From assembly GCA_029379385.1 (NCBI GenBank), contig CM055606.1, positions 4,774,001 to 4,838,000 on the forward strand: 64,000 nucleotides of DNA, read 5' to 3'. Numbering within the stretch: the first letter of the stretch is position 1; the number at the start of each line of letters is the position of its first letter. Below, piece after piece: positions 47,280 through 59,110 of this stretch. The stretch is from Quillaja saponaria. Its lineage: Eukaryota; Streptophyta; Magnoliopsida; Fabales; Quillajaceae. Below the pieces are notes generated by a model, which made no database searches, had not been told where the DNA came from, and was given only the letters and a program-made list of their open reading frames with translations. The translations under genes and the position numbers were made by a program.

Positions 47280-47361
47280 GTCGCTTTGGCCGAGTGGTTA
47301 AGGCGTGTGCCTGCTAAGTACATGGGGTTTCCCCGCGAGAGTTCAAATCTCTCAGGCGACG
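47280..47361 (+). tRNA. tRNA-Ser (anticodon GCT)
   Basis: 82 nt, class II tRNA with the long variable arm expected for serine. Acceptor GTCGCTT/AGGCGAC, A box TGGCCGAGTGG, anticodon arm TGTGC-CTGCTAA-GTACA (anticodon GCT), variable arm with GGGG/CCCC, T arm GAGAG-TTCAAAT-CTCTC, discriminator G. It reads AGC and AGT codons. It looks intact and nuclear in type. Confidence 0.95.
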
Positions 47362-48098
47362 ATTTAGTAAGTATTTTTTATCACTTTCCTGCGATCAATA
47401 TAGTGGTTACTGAGTCTTGGTCTTGGAGATTTGCTAGCTAAAGTTAATTAACAACAAGAATATGGGGACTAAAGAAGAGGAAAGACGAGGATATAGATGT
47501 ATGTTAGTCATGCTGTTCATAAAATAAATGAACTCGTGCAGCAAATACCAGAGATATGGATGTAGAATGGTGTAATACTTCGTTGTACAAGTACTAAAAT
47601 TTTCCCATTCTTTAACTTCCTCGTTATACAAAATCGGTTGCCAAGCTCCTTGATGAAATCGAATGAAAGAGCATTACTTCTGATCTGTCTGCTACACCCT
47701 TTGTTACCCCCAAACCCTCATCCTGAGCATTTTCTTAAGGTTCAGACAGAGATGGATCGAAGAGATCGATCTAATTCGGAAAATATATATATATATATAT
47801 ATATATATTTATTCATATATCAAACATGCAAGTCTCTCTCCTTTACCCAAAATACTGGTTTACTTTTTGTCTGAGCCTCATTGTAGAAAATTGGGAGAAT
47901 GATTTACTTCTATGAATTCCAAAGTCTTTATATTACAGGACCTAAGATCCTATCAAAATAACTCCAGCTTTGTAGTTTAGATGCTTACATTTGTGTTAGT
48001 ATTACTATTAAGGTATGCATAGCAGAGGCATCAAAAATAAAGAGCATAAAAAAAAAAGGAACATAGCTATCCCAATATCCTTATATTAGTCCAACAAG
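47362..48098. other. Spacer between tRNA-Ser and the SPX gene
   Basis: Contains an (AT)n microsatellite at 47783-47808 and probably the 3' UTR of the SPX gene on the right. No other gene seen. Confidence 0.5.
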
Positions 48099-50943
48099 CT
48101 ACTTGGCTAATTGTTCCAGAACTGGTGTTTTCTTCCATGCTTCCTCTTCTAGTCCAGATACTTGAAGTGGGGGCAGTGAAAACATGCTAACTGTGGAGCT
48201 TCCACTCCGAATTTCTTTCAGAATACGCAATGCTGATATGGTACTCTTCATATATAAGCTCTCCATGTATTCTATCTCTGCTAGTTCCTTTGGCACTTTC
48301 AGCAAACCATTACCCATGTCGGTGGTTGAAGTTGAAGGATCACACCCTCCATCTTCATTAGTTGCCTCACCCATGACAGGAGGATTATTGAGAGGAAAGA
48401 GGCGGTCGAGTATTTTCTCACACTCCTTCACAAGCTTGTAGAGCAAGTCAGTGGTAAAGAAAGGCTGTTGCAGAACCTTCTGAATGAAAGGCAAGCGAAT
48501 GAGAGCACCAGTTCTCTTGTCATGCTTCTTCAATATTTTTACTAATCCTGTAAAGAGTAAATTGAGATAGCAGTAAGATATCTAGAGCCATCAATTAAGA
48601 ACCAGCCATGAGAAACAAGCCTCATATTATGCTCAACACACTCACTTTGAGGGATTTGATTAAGTGAGTAGTTTACTATAATTTTCTATAGTAATATAAT
48701 AAGAGTTGCAGAAGTTCTTTTAGAGTTTAGCCATTTGATTCAAATATTTATTTTCCATAGCACCAACCTATAAAACATACTATGAAGCAACATGTAGTGA
48801 ATAAGGTATCTGGTTATCAGATTATAAATATTATGATAAAATTGTGTTTCCCCATTGAGGTTTTTAAGGACAATGCATCTTCTATAAATTTGTCATTACA
48901 GAATCTGTTGAAAAACTCTATTTTAACTTCATTCAACTTTTTTCAGATAATCATCACCTACTTCGGATATGAGATTTGAAACAAATTCATTTCCAATTGA
49001 TAATGTCAAAAATACTAAGCAACTCAAGCACCTTCAAAGTCTTAAAATGTTGTGACCCTTGCCACTAAGGCAGATGTCGGAGCTCTCCTATATATCTTAT
49101 TGATTAATATTGAAAACAGCTTATATTGACTGTTTTGCACGTAAAGCTGAGAATAAAAAGCCATTGTAGATTGACAACCAAGGTTAGAATGTTCCCTTCC
49201 TCCAAATATATAGAAGTTTCAAGGCAGGGTATCAAATGGAGACCACCAATGCAAGAAAAGCATAATTTTTGTCATAACACCTTGACTACAGAAACAGAAC
49301 ATATAAAAGAAATCCAAATTGAAGTTACCTGTATAGTTAAGGGCACTGTAATTTTCCAACAAGACCATCTCTCCGTGGAAATCTACTATTTCCTTCCTAA
49401 CTTTTATCATCTCTTCAGTGAATTCCTTGGCCTTTGACACCCTATCTTGCAATTCCTGAATCCAAACCAAGAAACAATATAACAATTACTCACCCCCCCA
49501 CCCCCTCTCAAATACAATAGGTTTTAAAATTTCATTACTGGGACAATATATAAATTGAAACAAATTAATGTGTAGAAACTTCAGGGTAAAACCTGTCTAT
49601 TACATTGCAGACAAGAACCTTTAACGTGTTACAACGTACAACAAGTACAGGAGACAGTAAAGTTAGAACTTAGTGTAGGAAACAGTAAAGTTGGAACTTG
49701 GTGTGGTCAGATTCACATATACAACTAAAAGACTCCTCCACTACAAAAGGGACAGACAAAAGTTATGACGTCAAAATACTCCTACAAGTTAATTGCTTTT
49801 GTAGTATAGTAGCATACTAGCAGTGTAATTCAAGCTAATACCCAGAAAAGTGTTATTCATCTAAGAGTACTTTCAACCATTAGATGGCATGTTTGGAACA
49901 CAGCAACTACAATTAGCAGTCTTCATCCCCTCTCAACCAGTTCCCAGAAGTATTGCACTTATTTAAAGGAATGGAAGGAGGGACCAGTCTAAATATTTAG
50001 ATCACACTTGATTCAGAAGGAAGAGTCACTAGTTTGTGCAATAAGACAAAAATAAATTTTAAGGCAAACATCATCGGGCACGTGAGTCACGTGACATGCA
50101 CTGGTGAGGATAGATTGAATTTTCAGCGAGCCGAATATACAACAAGAATAATCTAACGGCGGCTGTGAATTGTGATGCATGAGTATGACGTTTGAGACAG
50201 AAACAGGTGTAACGGCGACGCGGCAAAACAGTTAACTGTCCATCACGAAAGATGAGGAATGAACGGTTAACAAAAAATGCTACACGAGAAGGTGGAGTTA
50301 TTGGGCAAGCACGGTGTGATATAACACAGCAACAAAAGCACACGAAACCAAAGAAACGATGTCGTTTTGTAGTATGAAAACTTTCCCGGAAAGGAGCGCA
50401 AAAAATGAAGGCCCAGACTAGATTCCAAGCAACACAACATTAACTACTAGTAATTAAAGAAAAGAATGAAAAATATATATCTTAATCGAATCTGTCTGAT
50501 TACTTCAAACGCAGGAAAACAATAATTTAAAACACGAATAATTGTGCTACTCAAGGGAAACAATAATTTTCTCGGCAACCAAACAGATCGTGACCTTTAC
50601 TGTACAAAATTAAACAAAATCATATATAAGAATTAATCGCACGTACCTTCAATCTTATAATGTACTCTTCCTCCTTCTCAAGAAAGAAGGTGTTAAACTT
50701 TTCGAGCTCGTCCTCCAACAGTTTTCGGAACTCGATCTCTTCTTGGGACATACCATCCTCATCGGAAGCGGCATCAATTCTCGCCCGCTTGTTCGGTCTT
50801 TCACCATCACCGGCACTACCACCACCTTTAGCAGGCTCCAAGAGCTTCAACCTCTTCTTCAAGTCCTTGTACGACAGGAATTTGTCACGCCATTCCGGCA
50901 AAGTTTCCTCAATTTGGTTGCTAAGACTCTTCCCGAATTTCAT
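48099..50943 (-). CDS. SPX: SPX domain protein, phosphate signalling
   Basis: Three exons, in gene order 50943-50647, 49455-49329 and 48547-48099, join in phase to 290 residues. It is a stand-alone SPX protein of the SPX1/SPX2 group. These bind inositol pyrophosphates when phosphate is plentiful and then block PHR transcription factors. The start MKFGKSLSNQIEETLPEWRD is diagnostic. The basic inositol-phosphate surface is visible as YKDLKKRLK (25-33) and KILKKHDKRTG (145-155). The acidic linker (near 58-80) and a KRAR cluster (52-55), possibly nuclear targeting, lie in between. The C-terminal 110 residues are outside the SPX fold, as in SPX1/2. An in-frame ATG lies 57 bases upstream; the conserved MKFGK is preferred. 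Upstream P1BS sites suggest induction by phosphate starvation. The exact paralogue cannot be told. Confidence 0.93.
50070..50340 (-). promoter_or_regulatory. Candidate regulatory island in SPX intron 1
   Basis: Within intron 1 (49456-50646), this block is clearly less AT-rich than its surroundings. It carries two G-boxes, CACGTG at 50079-50084 and 50088-50093, a P1BS match GAATATAC at 50133-50140, and several MYB-like AACGG cores. It could be an intronic enhancer or alternative promoter. Sequence evidence only. Confidence 0.45.
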
Positions 50944-51122
50944 GTCTCTTATATATATATATATATGAATTCGATGAGAAAGAAAACTCTCTAGAGACAA
51001 TGGAATTTTAAAATTGTAAGAGATTTGCCGGAGAAAGTGAGGGAAAATGATAGAAAGTTCGTGAATTTGAAGAGGACGTAAGGAAATGGGAGGGGAGGAG
51101 GGAAATATAAGGGAAAAGGAAA

Positions 51123-51152
51123 GAATATTCGAGGGTTATTCTTGGAATATCC
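51123..51152 (-). promoter_or_regulatory. Pair of P1BS (PHR1-binding) sites upstream of SPX
   Basis: GAATATTC (51123-51130) and GAATATCC (51145-51152) both fit the PHR1 consensus GNATATNC. They lie 22 bp apart, start to start, about 180-210 bp upstream of the SPX start codon. PHR1 control of SPX genes through P1BS is established in plants, so these probably drive phosphate-starvation induction. Confidence 0.75.
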
Positions 51153-51254
51153 AAAAGAGAGTATATCTGTAGTTTTATTCTCCTTGGATGACAGACAGAG
51201 AGAAGGATAGACAGATTTTTTTTTTTTTGTTTTTTTGTTGTTGTTTAGCATGGA

Positions 51255-51260
51255 CACGTG
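51255..51260 (-). promoter_or_regulatory. G-box / ABRE-like element upstream of SPX
   Basis: CACGTG within GACACGTGGCC, about 310 bp upstream of the SPX start. It is a typical bZIP/bHLH site (ABRE-like ACGTGGC). Confidence 0.5.
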
Positions 51261-53689
51261 GCCACTAGCCAGCCGAGATTATTGGAGCGGAAATAAGCTG
51301 AGCTCCAAAACTGTAGTGGGGGAAAACAAAAGTTTTTTCTCTCTCTATTTTTTTTTTTTTTCTTTTAAGTGGTGTTGGATTTACAATTTTTTGTTATATT
51401 AATTGATAGATACAATATAAATATATATTTTCTTTTTAATCAAATGCCTTTTTTTTCTTTTCTTTTTTAAGTTGGACTAAATAATTTTCTATCAATCATG
51501 ATAAAAATTGTCTTTATATAAATAAAAATCAAATTAAAAAATTTAATGAATATGACATGATTTAATGAAGAATTCTATATTTTTTTATTATATTAAAAGT
51601 AAAAATTTATCATGTCTTGATTGGGGTATTATTTACTTAGTCAAATGAAAATTATTTAAGATAAAAAATTATTAAAATATATATTCTTGATTTGTGTAAC
51701 TCTTAACTTTTATTATTACTAGCCCACATGTGCTTGAGTATGTGTTCAAATTTTATTTTATTTTTTAAGAAATAATGTAAAAAATATTATAATTGTTTTA
51801 CAAAAAAGATAGAATGAGATAGGTTTTAGAAGAGGTTGGTTTTTATTTATTTTTTTTAAATAATTGATTAAATGAAGTTAACAATACATAAAAAAATTTG
51901 TACCTTGTTAATTTTATTTTTCTTAACTATGGGAAAAAGTGAGTAATTTCTAATAAATGATGAAATTTTAGTTTGATATGGATAGATGGTTAAAAAAAAT
52001 ATATGTTTCAATAAAAGACAATTAATGTCAAAAGTTTAGTTAGATTAATTTTTTAAGAAATAATAAATATTTTAAACTAAAATATAACAACTTATTGACT
52101 AAGTGCCGTAATAATTTAAAAAATAACAAATTGATAAGATTAAAAAAATTATATTGCATTTTGATAAAATTTGACAATAAATTTGACTTATCAGTTAGAT
52201 AATTAAATCATGTTTTTTCTTATTTTTATACTACATTTGTGGGTCACAATTGTGTTGCCCAAATTAAGTGGGTTCAATACTGTTTTATTTAAATTTTAGT
52301 GGAGCATTTGATTTGTTTTTTCTTCTTTTATTAATAATTTCCTTATACTTACAGATAATTTTGAAAATCTAGTAGGGTCTATTATTCTCGCTGGGCTAAA
52401 TGTGCATCTATCCTTATTATTGCGCACCTAGACTAATACACTTCTCTATTTCAGTCAAATACTAGTGACAAAATAAAAGCAAAATTTTAAATATGGGATG
52501 TAATTAAGGATAAAAAAATTGATCTAGGTCTGATATATGATCTAATAGGGTCGAATTTTGTGTTTAATTGATTCTTATATTGTATTTATTTAAAATAGGA
52601 ACATTATTATGTTGGAATCAGATTAGGTCTGAATCCAGCCATCCACAAATAAACACAATTAGATCTTAACACCATTTGTCACAAGTTCTTTAACTACAAA
52701 AACAATCACTATAATGCAAATAATACATTTTTTGTATTGTTTAATTAGTTAAAAAAACAGTTAATTATATTCCCCTCTCGAAATTTCATGAAATAACATT
52801 AGTTCTCAAAATTTAAGAAAAATTATACTTTCTTCCCTCAATTCCTTTATGTTAATGGAATCTTATAATATGTGAATAGAATATATTTTATTTCATCTCT
52901 TATCAAATGTTACAATATAAATTTGAAAATAATAATAATAATGCAATTTATTCATTGTCTAAAAGTGATTAAATTTCAAAAATAAATAAATTATATAACA
53001 ACCAAAATGGAAAATTCTTGAAGATAGAAACTTAACAGCTGGATGCTAAAAATTCTGGTGATGGTTTTTTATTTTTATCTCCCAACAACATCGTTTTCTT
53101 GATTTAAGAGAGTTGATTCAAGATCTGCTCTAACCATTTATTATGTTTCTCCTTGATTTCGAGTCTCTAATTCAAGAAGTTTTTCTCTCGATTATTTGAT
53201 CAATAGATTAGTTAAACTTTTGCTCAATCTTAATATATGTGGTTCATAATTGTACAAAAAAACAGAATTGAATTAAATGAGTATCGTGATGGGTTTTGGA
53301 GTTGTGAAGATCTTAGGTTGTCTACAAAGTGTTGTAAAAATTTGTTTTTAATTTTATTTAAAAGGAAATAAAAATTATTATATTTTGACTGATAAAATAC
53401 TCTTCAAGCTCCAATGTGCCAAAGAAAGTATGAAAGCAGGAAAGCATTTACTAAAGAAATAAAATAAAATTTAAGTAATCTAATCTGTATGTAAATTGTC
53501 TTTTTTTCTTTCCTTTTTATATTCTAATAATTTATAAGAGATGGGATAAATAATATATTCTATCAACACGTTGAAAGATTTCATTAGCTTAAAGGATTTA
53601 AGGGTGAAAAGCGTCATTTTCCCTTAATTATGGTTGTCAATATTATTTCATAAAATTTCGAGAGAAAAAAGAAATATATAATTTACTCT
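51261..53689. other. AT-rich spacer
   Basis: No gene supported on either strand. Poly-T runs near 51212 and 51350. Sequence is very AT-rich with no element ends that I could recognise. Confidence 0.5.
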
Positions 53690-54260
53690 TCATACTAAAA
53701 AAAAGATTTTACACTAGAATGAAATATCTCTGTATGATCTAGATAAAATATATGATAGAATGTTGAAAAAAGTTTTGTGGTGGATTCTTGCAAAGAAGTA
53801 TCAACTAATTAAATATGTAGAAGTAATTAGGGATATGTACTGATGATGTAATGACTAGTGTACATATCGTATATAGTATGACCTGAGAGTTTTGGATGAT
53901 CATAGAATCTCGATGGAAGAAGTTTAAGTACAGAGAGCATGATGAAAGCTAGAGAGCATGATGTAAGCTATAAAATTAAGGCAAGATAGATGAAGTGGCA
54001 AAATACTTCAAGAGTTTTATATAATTTTAAAATCCTGAATAAGTTGAAGAGAAAATTGTATAAGACAATTGTGTGAGATCGGCTATAATGTACATATGGT
54101 TTAAAATGTTGAGTAGTTAAGAAATGCGAATGTTAAAATAGATGATTATACATATAATAAAAGATAACACACAAAATAAGAAGATACATAGAAAAATTGA
54201 GATTGCTCCCATTAAAGATAATATGAGAATGAGAAATACTTACGATAGTGTGGGCATATC
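53690..54260 (+). pseudogene. Non-LTR reverse transcriptase remnant
   Basis: Shifted frames give recognisable blocks of a plant LINE-type reverse transcriptase, in order: DLDKIYDRMLKKVLWWILAK and YVEVIRDMY (the motif usually read DLEKAYDRVPREVLWW and IKDMYDG), DDVMTSVHIVY, then LNKLKRKLYKTIV, and finally RRYIEKIEIAPIKDNMR. The YADD-bearing part was not seen. Many stops. It is an old fragment. Confidence 0.6.
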
Positions 54261-56399
54261 ATGTTATAAATTGTATTAATTTGGGTTGTTTTAAGCTTTT
54301 ATTTCACCAATTAGCTATTCTGTGTTATTGGAAACAAGCCGTTGAGATTTAACCATTAGAAGTAGTCGTTGTAGGCATAAGCTATTGATTGGTGGCTAGC
54401 AGTTTTAGTCCGTTGAGAGAACAAATTCTTATTTATGACAAATAAATGTTGTCTCATATGACTGGTGGTTTGTCTTATGACTAGTGGGACTCTACTTAAT
54501 ATAAGGAGGGGATATTAATAAAATAAAACACAACATTGTGAAATAGTCCTTATATTTTTACTCAGATTTTTTCAATTCTAGTGATATAGGAAGAAATGTG
54601 ATTGCTCATTGTGGTACTTGTCCTTGTGTGCAGAGTTCATAGAATGATCGACAATCTAATCCTGAAAAGTTAATATGTTGAGCCTCTTTGTATCAGATAT
54701 ATAATTTGAAATGACATAAATCAATTTTTAAGGACAATGCTTAATATATGAATTTGTGATAATTCATATTATAAATCTTTTATTTTTTATTTTATTTAAT
54801 TGTTGTAATTCATAATTTCTGAAATTAGAATATTTGTATCTTCCATATTTTTTAACATATTCCATATAAACTAGTGAATATTAGTGATAATATGTGACTT
54901 GGTGTAAGTGGAATATATTAGAGAGATTAGAAATATACTAAAAATTATATATGGAAAGAAATTCTTGAGAATGATGTGATTATTCTGAACATCAATTAAA
55001 TAATGCACTGGATCATTGCGAATGAAATAAAATAACTCTTGTAGTCAATTTTAACTAATTTAAGATTTAATGTTTAGTTAAATTGAGTTGTAAAATAAAT
55101 TATGCTAGGAAAAAAACATATAGTGAATTACTTAAAATGGTTTGCATTCTTTATTGTGGCAAATGGCAAAAAAAACAAAAGCTGAAATGGCTCGGCTAAA
55201 CAAGGCTGAAAAAGTGAAGCCAAGCGACGTAAAAGGTTTTGCTCATTTATGCGGCAAGGTATTATTCTAAGGCATTTGGAATATCCAATTTATCAAATCC
55301 ATTACTAACAACTTTCCAGTTTCGTCTATACGACAAAGTCAAAATAGAAAAAGAAAAACAAAAGAACACAAAAAAACAAAAGGGTAAATCTGGAACTAAA
55401 AATATCATCACAAAGTGAACGTGATCGGGACTTATTAGACTTTCGGAATTCGGTTCGGATATCGCAAAGATTCGGATCTATAAATGGTATATTCTTGGCT
55501 TCAACTTGGATTCTCAGGAAGATTTAAATTCTTCTTCTCTCTCTCTCTCTCTCCACGAAGCTTCAACCACACCCAATATCTTCCTAATCTTCCTTCCTTT
55601 CTCTTCCTATATTTTCAAAATTAAAGATGATTCATTTGGGTTCCATATAATTAATCTTAATATTCTTATAGAATATTATTGTTTTCTTACATAAAAAGAA
55701 AAAAAAATTATTTATAAAAATTTCTATGGAAAGAAATAATTAGTTTTTGTAATAATGTGATTTGTTCAGCTAAAAAAAAAAAAGTACACTTTAAACATTC
55801 ACGTGCTTATGAGTTTTAGAATATGAGAGAATATTTTATTTTCGTAAAGTATAACAAACAATAATTTAAAGTGATAAAATATAATAAATAATAAAATAAA
55901 ATGTTTTGACCGCATTATACGTATTTGATTTGATTTTATTATATTATTAGATTTACTTGAAAAAAGTATAATTTAAATAATATGATCTATTTTTATTAAA
56001 AATTATGTATGGCGCGCTTTGGCTCGGCTCTATTTTTCAAGCCATTTTTAATTTGTTTGAACTTTTTTTTTTGTTAATTTGCTCGAGAAGTTATGAAAAG
56101 TCTCAAATTTGAATTACTTGTGAAAAAGAAAAAACTTAATTTTCATATCTAGAGGATGAAAGCTGGTTTAGGGGAAAAAAGAAAAGAAAAGAAAAATGAG
56201 TTTATTTCATTCTATTAAGAACATTAATTAAAAAAAAATTCAAGTTGATTAGAAACTAAACCCATTTTATTGTAAGTTAGAATAGAAATCAACTATTAAT
56301 CCGTTGCTCACGATGAAAAATAAATCATCTTTGCCTGCCTACTAGTCATAAAATACTGTACATGTGTTCACGAGAAATATATTGAATTTTGTATTTAAA
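54261..56399. other. AT-rich spacer, possible solo-LTR-like segment
   Basis: The stretch about 54265-54680 has an LTR-like order (an AATATAAGGAGGGGATATT promoter-like block followed by ACACAACATTG and a T-rich region) but no second copy is in the window. The rest is AT-rich, with a (CT)n run near 55538. No gene supported. Confidence 0.3.
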
Positions 56400-56684
56400 A
56401 GAAAAAAAAAATTAACATGTGAGCGTGAGTAGATATTAATAAATTAAATTTTTGTAATTTTTTGGTTAATTTTAAAATAATAAAAATATATATACTATTA
56501 TAAGATAGGAGATTAAAAGAAATTTTTCTTTTAACTTTTATAATGTTACAAATAAATAATTATTAACTACAAATTGATTACATCATTCAAGATTATTTAT
56601 TAAAAAATTATTTTGTAGCAGAAAAGCTTAAGATAAAGAAAAAAATTTGTTGAATAGTTCAATAAATTTAAAATAATATTAAGT

Positions 56685-56815
56685 TGTCATGAGATATTAG
56701 CTCAATTGGTTAAGATAAAAATATTTAGACCTCTTAATTTAAATTTCACTATTAACAATTTGTGATTAGTTCTATTTGATTTGAGGAATTTCTTGTGGAT
56801 GCAGAATGTTGTTAT
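56685..56815 (+). repeat. tRNA-derived SINE-like core (second copy about 57470-57600)
   Basis: GAGATATTAGCTCAATTGG followed by TTAAG is a near-consensus pol III A box (TAGCTCAATTGG, 56698-56709). About 35-40 bases on, a B-box-like TAAATTTCACT appears; the duplicate has AGTTTAAATCTCAC at the same place. This spacing and the CTCAATTGGTTAAG wording are typical of plant tRNA-derived SINEs. It is decayed. Confidence 0.45.
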
Positions 56816-57074
56816 AAATAATAAAAAAATTTATATTTCTTAAAACAAAAATTAAACAATTTGACTTGGTTAAGTAAAAATGTATTAATTTATTTATTTA
56901 GCTTTTAAATAATATTTATCATGCCCTTATAAAGTTCAATGATTCTATTTCAAAACATTAATAGGAAGAAATAACATATTTTTTTTTATGAGAAATAATT
57001 AAAAAACAAAAGGCATGAGGAAATCTGTAAAAGCCTAAATTTGTTTTTCCTATGTTAACCTTTTCTAATACCAC

Positions 57075-57123
57075 ATACATGATACATGATACATGATGCA
57101 TGATACATGATACATGATACATG
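57075..57123 (+). repeat. Seven-copy ATACATG tandem array
   Basis: Exactly seven 7-bp units; the fourth is ATGCATG and the others are ATACATG. Confidence 0.95.
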
Positions 57124-57988
57124 CCTCCGTACTTGCTGAATGATTTTATTTAAAAAGTATACAATAGTCATTTTAAATTTTGTTATCCTATTTAAAAGGA
57201 AAAAAAGAAGAAATTGGTATATGAGTGAGAGTGATGTGAGTAGTTATTAAAAAATTAATTTTTTTAGTAATTTATTTATATTATTAGAAGGTAAGAGATC
57301 ATAAAGTTTTCTTCTTTTTATAATAATATAGATAATTATTAACTACAAATTGATTACATCATTTAAGATTATTTATTGTTAAAAAATTATTTTTTAGTAG
57401 AAAAACTTGAGAAAAAGAGAATTTTTTTTTTTTGAGTAGTCAATTTATGATGAACTTAAAATAATATTGAGTTGCTGATGAGATATAAGTTCAATTGATT
57501 AAAACGAAAAATATTTGACCCTCTTAATTCTAAGTTTAAATCTCACTATCAATTAACATATGATAAATTCTATTTGATTTGAGTAATTTTCGTGTGGATG
57601 CATTTCATGCTATTGTTAAATGTTAAATAATAACTTTTTTTTATTTCTTAAAAATAAAAAAAACAGCAATGTTGACTTGGTTAGTAGAAATGTATTCATT
57701 TATTTATTTAGGCGCTTTTAAATAATATTTATTATGACCTTATAAAGTTCAATAGATTCAATTTCAAAATATTAATAGGAAAAAAAATAAAATATTTTCA
57801 TGAGAAATAATTAAAAAAACAAAAGACATGAGGAAATCTCTATCAGCCTAAATTAGTTATATACATGCTTTAATACATATTGAATGATTAATTTCTAAAA
57901 ATATATAAAATTATTATTTTAAATTATTTTTATCTTATTTTCAAAAAAAAAGAATTAACGTGTAAGTGATATAGAAATGAGTAGTTAA

Positions 57989-57992
<4 letters not shown>

Positions 57993-58033
<41 letters not shown>
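57993..58033. repeat. (AT)n microsatellite
   Basis: About 20 AT units within the partial third unit of the tandem duplication. Confidence 0.95.
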
Positions 58034-58037
<4 letters not shown>

Positions 58038-58828
58038 TAAAAGATCATAAGGATTGTACTAATTTTTAAAATAGTATTGATAGATAATTATATAAATATA
58101 TATTTTTTATTTTCAGTAAATTCATTGCTAATTGAGGAAATTCCATGCCCCTAAATATCCCAATTTTGATATATATCTAAATAATTTTAAATTTGGATTA
58201 TCTTTTTTGGGAGCAGAGAAGGATACGTGGAGTTAAAAAGCATTTGCAATGGCATATTCTTTTATGCTTTCCTTTCCTCATTAGCAGTCTGCCCTGCCCG
58301 GGCCCACGTTTGAAAATTGAAATAAAGTTGGCCAGACATCTTTTACTTACTTTCTTTTCGGTAGATTGGAATTGCGTTAAATTAGAATACATATAAAATG
58401 AATCTGCAATTTTACTTTTTTATATTATATGGTTTATGTGATGATATTTGAATCGTTTATTTATATATCGATTAATTTTTTGTAATTTAAAAATTATCTA
58501 TGTTAAAATTAAAAAATTGAATACACAAATGTTAGTTTCTTAAAAATCAGAATTGAAAACATGGGTACAAAAGAGAAACAGTATTAAAGATAGGACAAAA
58601 AAATGAGTGGTGTTAAGTGAAGTATTCAATACTCGAACTCGAGCTAAAAAGTCTACACTCGAGTTTGAGCTCGAGTTTGATTCCGAACTTGATTTTTATA
58701 AAAGGGCATGACCCCATCCCTTCAGTTGTACTTACATTTAAGGGCATATGTGTATTGTACGTGTATGGCAATTAAGGTGGTCAATTATGGGCTTGTGAAT
58801 GTGAATTTTTATATTTTGGGATTCAAAA

Positions 58829-59050
58829 TTATCGTTGGGGCTTGTGAATGATATTGTCGTCTCTACCAAGGCCATCACATCCTTTCATTGATCTACTTCC
58901 ATCAACAGGATTGTTTAAGATGGACCAGTAACATAAAACCAGTTGAAGACCACGTATCAACAACTTTTCTGAATAGTCGGTCAAGTCAAGACCCAACCTT
59001 TTACAACTATGGATCTTCATGCCACTCAAAAAATGAGCTAACACCATCAT
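58829..59050 (-). other. Unidentified exon-like reading frame
   Basis: A 73-codon frame (MMVLAHFLSGMKIHSCKRLG, then LDLTDYSEKLLIRGLQLVLC) has balanced, protein-like composition unlike the AT-rich surroundings. I do not recognise the family. The flanks lack clear splice sites and no partner exon is seen nearby. It may be a captured or retroposed gene fragment, or chance. Confidence 0.25.
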
Positions 59051-59110
59051 GATTATTCATCTTTCTAAGTGTTGGTAATATGTCCAAAAGTTAAAGACAT
59101 GTAATGTCAT

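Larger units (their letters stand above)
56400..57860 (+). repeat. Tandem duplication, period about 780-810 bp
   Basis: Two units, about 56400-57050 and 57215-57860, share long blocks in the same order: AATTATTAACTACAAATTGA then TTACATCATT, TTATTTATT, CTTATAAAGTTCAAT, ATTAATAGGA and CATGAGGAAATCT. A third partial start lies near 57950-58110 (AATTAACGTG and AAAGATCATAAGG). The units are diverged. A heptamer tandem array lies between the two full units. Confidence 0.8.

Noticed and set aside
50660..50994. Plus-strand frames across SPX exon 1
   Set aside because: Opposite-strand shadows of the conserved SPX N-terminus.
50944..51000. N-terminal extension of the SPX protein from an upstream in-frame ATG
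   Set aside because: The extension is encoded by an AT microsatellite, whereas MKFGKSL is the conserved family start.
58193..58396. Overlapping frames on both strands near a GC-richer patch
   Set aside because: Neither translation resembles a known protein and no splice or start context supports a gene.
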